Positions 53,909-61,072 of a DNA stretch of 64,000 bases are shown piece after piece. The stretch is taken from NCBI RefSeq assembly GCF_900128505.1, contig NZ_LT669940.1:168488-232487 (forward strand), in the 5' to 3' direction. The DNA comes from Parabacteroides timonensis (lineage in GTDB: Bacteria > Bacteroidota > Bacteroidia > Bacteroidales > Tannerellaceae). How positions within the stretch are numbered: position 1 is the first letter of the stretch; each line of letters starts with the position of its first letter. The translations under genes and the position numbers were made by a program. Under the pieces are notes generated by a model that was not told where the DNA came from, made no database searches, and saw only the letters and a list, made by a program, of their open reading frames with translations.

Positions 53909-54019
53909 GAGGCGCGAACCGATATTCGTGTTCGAGTTCGACGCGGCGTTATTCGCATTCGAGTACGCAACACCGCCATTCGTATTCGACGAGTTATAGG
54001 AGCGCAACAAACAGAAGGG
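53909..54019 (-). repeat. DGR template repeat (TR)
   Basis: This 111-nt segment matches the fibre variable repeat at 54245-54355 except at 16 positions, and every one of the 16 is an adenine in the TR coding strand. Read as codons it is rich in AAY (SYNSSNTNGG, SNANNAASNSNTN), the hallmark of TRs. Just past its end are three further differences in an otherwise identical stretch (IMH* region, to 53900). It lies in noncoding RNA; the reading frame across it is not a gene. Confidence 0.92.
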
Positions 54020-54155
54020 CCGGGAAAATCTACCTGTTTATCTTCATCTTTTTCTAATTATTACGTCTTTAGGTTACACATATTTTAAATCATTTGCAAA
54101 ATTAATAAGTTTCAAGCGATTCAGGACGGATCACTGAATTTTCTAAAATTTTTCG

Positions 54156-54200
54156 ACCGGCTTACGCCGGTAAGAGTATCAAAGCACTGACAGTGCTTTG
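54156..54200 (-). repeat. Hairpins downstream of the variable repeat
   Basis: Minus-strand CAAAGCACTG-T-CAGTGCTTTG (54200-54180) overlaps the last fibre codons. ACCGGC-GTAA-GCCGGT (54171-54156) follows, with a GNRA-type loop. In the Bordetella phage DGR a hairpin/cruciform behind the target aids retrohoming, so either could serve here; they could also form the fibre terminator. Confidence 0.5.
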
Positions 54201-56272
54201 AACGCATTTACGCTTTCCGCTTCACGAATAACGCCCCTGAAAGCGAGGCGCGAACCGAAACTCGTGCTCGAGTCCGACGCGGCGTGAAACGCAACCGAGT
54301 ACGCAACACCGCCACCCGCACTCGACGAGCCACAGGAGCGCAACAAACAGAAGGGGCCGCCGGTTGTTTGATAGTAATGGTCTGAATAATGTGTTGTTTC
54401 AGAACCACCAACAGCAATCGGAACCATATCAAAAAACGGGCCGTTTTCTGCCGCTATTTTCGTAATCCATCCGCTTTCCGTTCCCGCATTGACATTCCTT
54501 TGCGTTCCGTCCGGGTCGGTAATAGTCCAAACCCTATCTTGAATTGATACATTCTGAACCCATTCGTACTGGCCGCCGAAAACACCTTCAAGCCCCAGCC
54601 CGTTTACATAGCCGGACGTTTCGTTTACGGTGTCCCTGTTGCCCTTTTGATTGGTTGTGCCGGTAGTAGTGGCGGGGTTATAAGTTGCGCCGCCAGCCCC
54701 TAATACGGCTTGCAAATTTCGGTTGCCATACTTCGCGTAAAGCATAAAAGCAATAACGCAATGTTGTTGGAAATCAATCAAACGGTAACCCGCCCCGCGA
54801 GCCGCTGCGTAGCTGGCAAAATTTGTATAGGTTGTGCTTGTTGTTGGTGTTACGCCACTACGGCTATAAAGTTTATTTCCGGTCTGATAGGCTTTATAAG
54901 CCCCTACCAAACTACGCGGAACATGCTTGAATGTGCCGTCAACATTATATTCTGCGAAACGGTAACGGAATTTATTTGCGTCGACCTGTTCCCATTTATA
55001 GTAAAATTCGGGAAAATCAACCATTACGTCACCTTCATTTCCATTTAGTTGCGCCGCTGTGCCATCTTCATAATAATTACTGTCTGTGTCCTTCAGGTAG
55101 GCGATGGTAACCTGTCCGTCGGCTGTCTTTTTACACAGGCAACGACGGAACTTCGATAGAATAGTGGCAAGAACGCCGCTGTTTATTTCCCCCGTAATAT
55201 TTTCCGGGTCGCTGATTGACTTATTGAATGTAATGCCGGCATCCACAATCTTTTCATACTCAAAATTGACTGTACGGGTCACAGCATTCGCGGTAAAAGT
55301 TTGTTCCGAAGGTGTTAAATAACCGGCAAATTCATCAACAGACACTTTATAACTTATTCCGAAAGGTACTTTTATAACCACATTCGCACCGGTTCCGGTT
55401 CCTATGACTTCCGAATTTCCACTGTTTACAATTCTGACAGTCCGCCCGGAACAGTCCGCCGCATCATTTGTCGATACATTTACGGTTACTTCTTCAGTAC
55501 GATAAACAAGGCTTATTTCCCTTTTATTGCCACCTACGGCAACATAAGTTTGTGTTTCAGGGGAAAGATAACCGGTAATATCAGCGGGTATTACCTGATA
55601 TTCTACCGACATCGGAATAGTAGCGGACAGTTCCGAACCAGACCAGACAAGGTCGGTTTGCTGACCGGAATACTTAATAGACACGACAGCACCGTTAAGG
55701 GCGGCATCGGCTCCCTGATTGCTGGATAATACAATTTTTACCGTTTCGGAAAAAGCGGAACCATCAGAACCGGCAATCTGCCAGTCGGCTTTGCCTTCTT
55801 CCGTAATATCATACAACTGATAAAAAACATACTTTTGATTTTCCGTATCAAAGACGCGGCACTGTTGACCTATCGAAAATGCACGGGTTACTTCGCCGGA
55901 TTTATACGTTAAGGTTTCCTCTGTTGGTTTTTCCGGTAAAGTGGGTGTTTCCGCAAACTTGCCGTCCAGCGAAGCAACCAAATTCTGAACTGTTTCTATT
56001 TTCTCATCCAACAAGCCAAGAGAAACATAAAATTCTTCTTTTGTTCCTTTGTAGCCGCCAAGCTGTGCTGCTTCCCACGCGCTTAACCCGTATTCGTCCA
56101 GTTTGCTATAAGGGCGAAGGCCGTCTGATAGTTTGGTTATGATTTTACCGTCTGTCCTACGTTCAAACAGCCATACATTTTCGACAATAATAGACGTGTC
56201 GGCCGCCCATTCCGCTGTCGTTTTTACAATTTGTTGGTACACATACGCACCTGTTGTTGCACTTTCACTCAT
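54179..56272 (-). CDS. Tail fibre/receptor-binding protein, DGR target
   Basis: The 697-residue protein starts with a tail-attachment region, contains several Ig/beta-sandwich segments (about 200-345, e.g. VKIVLSSNQGADAALNGAVV) and ends in a C-type-lectin/FGE-like domain (about 400-697: VMVDFPEFYYKWEQVD, GLGLEGVFGGQYEWVQNV). Residues 640-676 are the variable repeat. Thirteen residues differ from the template. It would bind the bacterial receptor. Start overlaps the upstream gene by 4 nt. Confidence 0.88.
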   Translation of the reverse strand: MSESATTGAYVYQQIVKTTAEWAADTSIIVENVWLFERRTDGKIITKLSDGLRPYSKLDEYGLSAWEAAQLGGYKGTKEEFYVSLGLLDEKIETVQNLVASLDGKFAETPTLPEKPTEETLTYKSGEVTRAFSIGQQCRVFDTENQKYVFYQLYDITEEGKADWQIAGSDGSAFSETVKIVLSSNQGADAALNGAVVSIKYSGQQTDLVWSGSELSATIPMSVEYQVIPADITGYLSPETQTYVAVGGNKREISLVYRTEEVTVNVSTNDAADCSGRTVRIVNSGNSEVIGTGTGANVVIKVPFGISYKVSVDEFAGYLTPSEQTFTANAVTRTVNFEYEKIVDAGITFNKSISDPENITGEINSGVLATILSKFRRCLCKKTADGQVTIAYLKDTDSNYYEDGTAAQLNGNEGDVMVDFPEFYYKWEQVDANKFRYRFAEYNVDGTFKHVPRSLVGAYKAYQTGNKLYSRSGVTPTTSTTYTNFASYAAARGAGYRLIDFQQHCVIAFMLYAKYGNRNLQAVLGAGGATYNPATTTGTTNQKGNRDTVNETSGYVNGLGLEGVFGGQYEWVQNVSIQDRVWTITDPDGTQRNVNAGTESGWITKIAAENGPFFDMVPIAVGGSETTHYSDHYYQTTGGPFCLLRSCGSSSAGGGVAYSVAFHAASDSSTSFGSRLAFRGVIREAESVNAFKALSVL
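54245..54355 (-). repeat. DGR variable repeat (VR) in fibre gene
   Basis: The VR encodes fibre residues 640-676. Compared with the TR, coding-strand changes are eleven A to G, four A to T and one A to C; no other base type has changed in the 111 nt. The VR ends in a GC-rich invariant stretch (TCGGTTCGCGCCTC) expected of the initiation-of-mutagenic-homing site. Confidence 0.92.
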
Positions 56273-57048
56273 GATAAATAACCTTGTTTAATTAATATAC
56301 TCGCTTTTGAAAAATTCGTTTGCCCGGTCAGATATACCGCACCGCCATAGCTTCCGCCACCGCCGCCACCTTCACCGCTTGGCTTCCAAACGGCCGCGCC
56401 TTTGATGTTATCGTGGCACTTCCAAAATGTTTTCGCTCCATTCTCGGCGATAGTCCAAACCTCTACGCCTATATCATAGCCATCATCCGTAACTGTCGGC
56501 TTATGGTCTAAAAACGAAGGCATCTTTTTTTCAAGTTTGGTAAGCCGGTCACCGGCTTTTACATCAAACTCCTGCAATGCCTTAATAGCTTTCCAAATGG
56601 CATCATCATTTTTTGCCAGTTCTTTCAGCCGGTTTAATATTTCCGTCAGCCACGTTGTTTGTAAGCTATCGAAAAAGCGGGGCACACCGTCAGCCGCAAC
56701 CTCTATGTATTCGCCTGCCGGTTTTTCCTGTACCTTTTTGGCATAATATTCTACTACTATATCCCGAACCACATCATCGGCATATTCGCGCTGGACATGC
56801 TTTTCATCCTTTACCAAGTACACCGGGAAAACTTCTATGCCTGTTACGGCTTCAAACGGCATAATCATTCCGCCAATACTGACCAAGCCGGAAGAAATAC
56901 CGTTTTCCGATACTTCGCAGCCCGTTATAACACAGTTGCCATATTGAGAAAAGAACTTATCCGCAATCAAAAGCCCTTCGCTTTGCAACTCAATCAAATC
57001 ATCGCCCGACCACTTCCGTATGCCGGGGTACTGCACGTGTCGTTTCAT
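56269..57048 (-). CDS. Phage tail fibre-associated protein
   Basis: The 259-residue protein has an N-terminal beta-rich domain (LIADKFFSQYGNCVITGCEV), a coiled helical stretch (EILNRLKELAKNDDAIWKAI) and a glycine-rich end (GEGGGGGGSYGG). It overlaps both neighbours by 4 nt and lies between baseplate genes and the variable fibre, so it is likely a fibre or baseplate connector. No family recognised. Confidence 0.55.
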   Translation of the reverse strand: MKRHVQYPGIRKWSGDDLIELQSEGLLIADKFFSQYGNCVITGCEVSENGISSGLVSIGGMIMPFEAVTGIEVFPVYLVKDEKHVQREYADDVVRDIVVEYYAKKVQEKPAGEYIEVAADGVPRFFDSLQTTWLTEILNRLKELAKNDDAIWKAIKALQEFDVKAGDRLTKLEKKMPSFLDHKPTVTDDGYDIGVEVWTIAENGAKTFWKCHDNIKGAAVWKPSGEGGGGGGSYGGAVYLTGQTNFSKASILIKQGYLS

Positions 57049-57500
57049 TTTCTTGTTACTATTTTATAGGCTTTATCAGCCAGTTTGTATTTTTCTATTT
57101 CGGCGGATAACAAATTTAAGTCTATGCCTTCAGGCGCGTAGACAATAAAATCAACATCGGAAAAACTCTGCCCGCCTTCACCTTCCAGCGCAATTTCCTG
57201 CATAGGTTCAAAAATTGCCCAGTGCGCCGGTTCAATATTAAGCCCGATATCCAAAAACTGGTCGTTATAACTTTTGATGATAATACCGCCACCGAATATA
57301 TACTTCAAATGCCCTTGCAAGGCTTTATGCTGGCTGGTCACATGTGTTTTATACCGGTAGTAATCCCGCCACGTTGAAAAAGTATCATATACGCCCTGCA
57401 AATCCACAAGCGACCAAAGCCACTGCAAGCGTGCGGAACCCCGGCGGTGCGGGGCTACATATTGCCTTACCAACTCTTTAAAGTTTAATATTATATTCAT
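57045..57500 (-). CDS. Phage baseplate/tail protein (gp48-position)
   Basis: The 151-residue protein (YVAPHRRGSARLQWLWSLVDLQGVYDTF) follows the baseplate J gene with a 2-nt gap and overlaps the next gene. In Mu-like phages this position holds the gp48 tail-formation protein. Assigned from gene order; sequence family not recognised. Confidence 0.5.
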   Translation of the reverse strand: MNIILNFKELVRQYVAPHRRGSARLQWLWSLVDLQGVYDTFSTWRDYYRYKTHVTSQHKALQGHLKYIFGGGIIIKSYNDQFLDIGLNIEPAHWAIFEPMQEIALEGEGGQSFSDVDFIVYAPEGIDLNLLSAEIEKYKLADKAYKIVTRK

Positions 57501-57502
57501 GG

Positions 57503-58303
57503 CTATATGTCATTAATGGATATCAGTGTCAGCGTACTGTCTTCGGTATAATTGTAATAGCCGGCATGCAGATAAGAAATTGTATCTATGTCGATAAAAT
57601 CGGCATCTTCCGTCCCTTTGCGGGCAAGCGAAACAAGTTTGGCCGTTACAACGCCATTAACGGAAGTGACAGCTTCCAGCATTTTATGCCGGTAGATAAC
57701 GCCCCCGAATTTTTGCGAAGTCTTAAATTCTTCCAGCGCGGAAAGAACATTGAGCCGAACTGTTTCTACCGGGTTGGCCGGATTATGGTAAACAGTCAGT
57801 TGATAACGCACTTCGTCCGCATCCGTCGAAATAACGGTCGACTTTGTGCCGGCGAATTTGATTGCGTCAATATAGTTTTTGAAGTTAAGCAGCTGGTTAC
57901 TGGTTATCGGAACAACTTTGCCTTCTTCGTCTTTTGTGGCGACACGAAAAAAGATAGTGCCGTCCTCGGAAACATTCACCGATGCAATTTTTATAACGCG
58001 GGCCGCTTCGTCTGCCTGTTCATACTCCAACAAGCCGGTAACAGTATCAAACACAAGTTCGTGCCCCATCTGAAATTCATAACACTTGTCATTATACCAA
58101 GTCAGCGTGCCGGCAACCTCTTTTTCCGCATCCGCATCCATTTCCGCTTTGAATGCGTCGAGTACCAATTCAAACATATAGATAGCGTATGCGACACAAT
58201 GAACCCAAAGCCGCCATTCTGCCGCCGCCGAAGTGGAAAGGGTGAAAGTTGCTTTCAGGCTTTCCGTAATACTTTCTTTTATCTGTTCAATCGTTCTTGC
58301 CAT
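57503..58303 (-). CDS. Baseplate J-like protein
   Basis: The 266-residue protein matches the general pattern of baseplate J/gp47 proteins: an N-terminal helical part (IKESITESLKATFTLSTSAAAEW), a beta domain (VNVSEDGTIFFRVATKDEEGKVVPI) and a C-terminal segment on loading of wedge partners (SALEEFKTSQKFGGVIYRHKMLEAV). It overlaps the upstream LysM-like gene by 25 nt. Confidence 0.7.
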   Translation of the reverse strand: MARTIEQIKESITESLKATFTLSTSAAAEWRLWVHCVAYAIYMFELVLDAFKAEMDADAEKEVAGTLTWYNDKCYEFQMGHELVFDTVTGLLEYEQADEAARVIKIASVNVSEDGTIFFRVATKDEEGKVVPITSNQLLNFKNYIDAIKFAGTKSTVISTDADEVRYQLTVYHNPANPVETVRLNVLSALEEFKTSQKFGGVIYRHKMLEAVTSVNGVVTAKLVSLARKGTEDADFIDIDTISYLHAGYYNYTEDSTLTLISINDI

Positions 58304-58581
58304 TGTTCCGTCATATAAGTGTTTACATCATTCTCTATTTTTTTGACTACCGTTTTTATCATGGTACGGCTATCATCATTAATTTGCAGCGATTGCCCGA
58401 CCTGAAGTTTTATATCAGGGTAAAAGCTACCTAATTCCCGGCCGACAGACACAAGGGCTTGCGGTTCGTTCCTGATACCGGGATTGTTTACCAGCAGTTC
58501 GCCGACAGCTTCCGCCGTCCCGTAATATTGCAGGGCTATATCAAGCAATATCTGGTTATCTTTTACTTTAATCGTTTTCAT
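58279..58581 (-). CDS. LysM-like tail protein
   Basis: I place the start at the ATG at 58581 (100 residues), which leaves a short overlap with the upstream gene. The sequence (IKVKDNQILLDIALQYYGTAEAVGELLVNNPGI) resembles a LysM-type module used by phage baseplate proteins. It lies between the gp25/W-like gene and baseplate J. Confidence 0.6.
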   Translation of the reverse strand: MKTIKVKDNQILLDIALQYYGTAEAVGELLVNNPGIRNEPQALVSVGRELGSFYPDIKLQVGQSLQINDDSRTMIKTVVKKIENDVNTYMTEQWQERLNR

Positions 58582-58864
58582 AACTTGCCTCGGTTTCCAA
58601 ATCATCACTATAAGGCGAAAAGGCAACCTTTTTAACCTTCATTCCATCCGCTGTAAATTCCTTGCGGGTTGCCCGAAGCAATGCTTCAGGTTCATTGTCT
58701 AAAAGGTAATTGACAGCCCCCACGCCCGCTTCGGCCTTATCCCGGATATGCCCCTTATCAGACAACAGCAAATCGCGCTGGTGCTGGTAAGTACTTTCAG
58801 TTACGACCAAATCGCCGGTAGAAAGGTCTAAATCTCCCTTATCAGTCTGTTTGTAATCAAGCAT
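58568..58864 (-). CDS. Baseplate wedge protein, gpW/gp25-like
   Basis: The 98-residue protein (GDLDLSTGDLVVTESTYQHQRDLLLSDKG) fits small gp46/gp25-type wedge proteins in size, motif and position directly after the spike protein. It connects the hub to J-type wedges. Confidence 0.65.
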   Translation of the reverse strand: MLDYKQTDKGDLDLSTGDLVVTESTYQHQRDLLLSDKGHIRDKAEAGVGAVNYLLDNEPEALLRATRKEFTADGMKVKKVAFSPYSDDLETEASYEND

Positions 58865-58867
58865 AAA

Positions 58868-59515
58868 TCATCCTTCTAAATAGTTAGGTAAATCTGATTG
58901 TATCGCGGCAAACTTTGCCGCATTGACAGGAGTTCCCGATATGCCATGTGGCGTTGGGACGGTTAATGCCTGAATAGCCGTAAGCATATCATCAAGTGTC
59001 TTTTTAAGGCCGGAACTGCCGCGGGTAATTGTCACCCCACCGGTCGAAGTCTTAACGGTCGTACTGCCAGCGGTAACCGTCAAAGCCGAACCCTCATGCA
59101 ATACATTGACTTTGTCGTTTGTTACTTCCAACTTTTCCTTATCAACATGGACGGCTATTTTATCACCTTTCTTTATGTCGATATTATCCAAATCAACCAC
59201 CAGCTTCAAATCATTGTCGGTAAATATAACCTTGTCTATTTCGGTAAAACAGCAAACAAAAAGTTCGTTGCTTTTTCCGATGCGACACACAAGCACAACG
59301 CTTTGAAGCCGGGGGATGAAGGCAAAGCCCTGCAAATCGGCATTAACCAACCCACGCAGGCGGACATCGAAGAAATCAACCTGTTCATCCCGGCGGACGG
59401 TACAGGTAAATTCATCTTCGTTCACATCAGTAACAACAGCCTGAAAAACGGCGTCGCCATCATTACCGAACACGCCCTGAAATTTCCGTCGTATTTCTTC
59501 AAGTTCCTTACTCAT
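58868..59515 (-). CDS. Baseplate spike/assembly protein, gp45/gpV-like
   Basis: The 215-residue protein has an OB-fold-like N-terminal part (DEFTCTVRRDEQVDFFDVRLRGLV) and a beta-helical end of repeated short strands (GSALTVTAGSTTVKTSTGGVTI), typical of membrane-piercing spikes. It overlaps the hub gene by 4 nt. Confidence 0.7.
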   Translation of the reverse strand: MSKELEEIRRKFQGVFGNDGDAVFQAVVTDVNEDEFTCTVRRDEQVDFFDVRLRGLVNADLQGFAFIPRLQSVVLVCRIGKSNELFVCCFTEIDKVIFTDNDLKLVVDLDNIDIKKGDKIAVHVDKEKLEVTNDKVNVLHEGSALTVTAGSTTVKTSTGGVTITRGSSGLKKTLDDMLTAIQALTVPTPHGISGTPVNAAKFAAIQSDLPNYLEG

Positions 59516-60483
59516 GCTTTTATTCCTAATTCAACGACACGACGACCGCCACCGGTTCCAAACTGTACTTCTACCGTTTCAATGAAGTAATCGCCGCTTC
59601 GTTCATTATATACTTTGTCTTCAATACTTGCAACCATTCCGGGAAGCGCATAGGGAAACAGGAATGTTTTAATTTTGCCACGGTAGCCGTCAAAAGAATA
59701 CCGCTTTAATTCTTCCTGTGCCAGCGTTTTTAATTCGCCGGCGTCTTTTACGTCATAGTAGTAAAATGTGCGTTGTTCGCCGCCATCTTCGCCCAATTCG
59801 CCTTCTATTTTCGTACCATCCTTGTAATAGCAAACAGCCTTGACTTTCAATTTTACATCTTCGGCAAGTTGGTACTTCAGTTCGTCGTCGCTGATTACAT
59901 TTTCACGAAGCCGGTATTTTACCGTTTCGCCTTTGACATCGTTAGCCTTTCCAACGTATAACTTTCCGTTTATATCAAAGTAGGCGATCAGGCCGTATTC
60001 TTTTTTAAGGTAGCCAAGAACCCATGAACCGGGTTTATTATTTATTACGAAGTTTTTTAATGTCAGGTCTACCACATTGCCGAATGTTATACCTGTTAGA
60101 ACGGTATTCAAACAGTCTTTTAACGTCGTTTCCTTTTTGCTGAAAACACAGTTTACAAAACGCAGCTTGTAATATTCATCTTCGCATTCAATTTCAAGCG
60201 GAACCTTATAATTAAGCCGTTTTACATACCCGACAAACTCGGTGTTCAACGTATTGTCATAGCCCAGCTTAATTTCAACCTTATCACCCACCTTGACCGC
60301 CTGCGCCGTTTCTATGTGTGTAGGCGGTTCACCGGCATGTTTGAGCACAGCGGTAACCGGAACCTTTACAATTGCCGTTGCGGCAAGGCTGTAAAGGCTT
60401 CGCTTTATCTCTACATTGTGAACGCTCTTAAAAGAAACGCCACCGATTTTTATTTCTGCACATAGAACAAACATATCATTCAA
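59512..60483 (-). CDS. Baseplate hub protein, gpD/gp44-like
   Basis: The 323-residue protein resembles late-control D/VgrG-type hub proteins: KVGDKVEIKLGYDNTLNTEFVGYV, a middle domain (VLGYLKKEYGLIAYFDINGKLYVG) and a C-terminal SGDYFIETVEVQFGTGGGRRVVELG. It forms the central tube end to which the spike binds. It overlaps both neighbours. Confidence 0.72.
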   Translation of the reverse strand: MNDMFVLCAEIKIGGVSFKSVHNVEIKRSLYSLAATAIVKVPVTAVLKHAGEPPTHIETAQAVKVGDKVEIKLGYDNTLNTEFVGYVKRLNYKVPLEIECEDEYYKLRFVNCVFSKKETTLKDCLNTVLTGITFGNVVDLTLKNFVINNKPGSWVLGYLKKEYGLIAYFDINGKLYVGKANDVKGETVKYRLRENVISDDELKYQLAEDVKLKVKAVCYYKDGTKIEGELGEDGGEQRTFYYYDVKDAGELKTLAQEELKRYSFDGYRGKIKTFLFPYALPGMVASIEDKVYNERSGDYFIETVEVQFGTGGGRRVVELGIKA

Positions 60484-61072
60484 GTATTAATTCAAAACTA
60501 CGGTCTGTAACTAAATTCATTTTAAAGACTTGCGCCGTTTCACAGCCGCGCATTTCCTGAAAGTCGATGCTTTTTAAAACAACCTTATCTTCTTCCTCTA
60601 AAAAAATATCTGTAAGGGCACATTTCAATGTTACCGCCTCATTGATATTATACAGGTCGTTCAATTCTGCAATCTGGCTGTCGGGGAAATCACTGTCCAA
60701 AGCCACACCGGCAATGTTTATTTCGTAATCATCTACCGATATAAGTTCTTTGACCGTCCCCTTCCTTCCAACCATCGCAGTTTCCACAATCGTTTTTTTT
60801 CCGTTAATGGAAATAACGGCATTCGGTATTTCGTATTCCTTACCTTTGTGCTCCAACACCACCGGCATAAAATACCACCGGCCCTGTGCGTCTTTCTTCC
60901 TGAGAACACTACCCAAATCGGAATAAGTCTTTTCCGAAGCCGCATCGCCGGGGTATTCATAGCCTGAACCCTTATACTGCGGCGGCTTATCAGGGAAAAA
61001 ACCGCTGGGGTAAGGAATACCTTTGTAACCTATAAAGCTGGCCAATATGCCGCCTAAACTAAATTTACTCAT
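60476..61072 (-). CDS. Phage tail protein, DUF6046-like
   Basis: The 198-residue protein (YEIPNAVISINGKKTIVETAMVGRKGTVKELI, DDYEINIAGVALDSDFPDSQIAELNDLYN) sits between the tape measure and hub genes, the position of the DNA-circularisation-type gene in Mu. I believe it is the Bacteroidales DUF6046 type. It overlaps the tape measure end by 4 nt. Confidence 0.6.
   Translation of the reverse strand: MSKFSLGGILASFIGYKGIPYPSGFFPDKPPQYKGSGYEYPGDAASEKTYSDLGSVLRKKDAQGRWYFMPVVLEHKGKEYEIPNAVISINGKKTIVETAMVGRKGTVKELISVDDYEINIAGVALDSDFPDSQIAELNDLYNINEAVTLKCALTDIFLEEEDKVVLKSIDFQEMRGCETAQVFKMNLVTDRSFELILE

Noticed and set aside
53789..54010. 73-codon reading frame across the template repeat
   Set aside because: It is the in-frame reading of the noncoding TR; its product copies the fibre end and then runs into unrelated sequence.
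57566..58318. 250-codon plus-strand frame
   Set aside because: It is antisense to the baseplate J gene; composition is that of a shadow frame.
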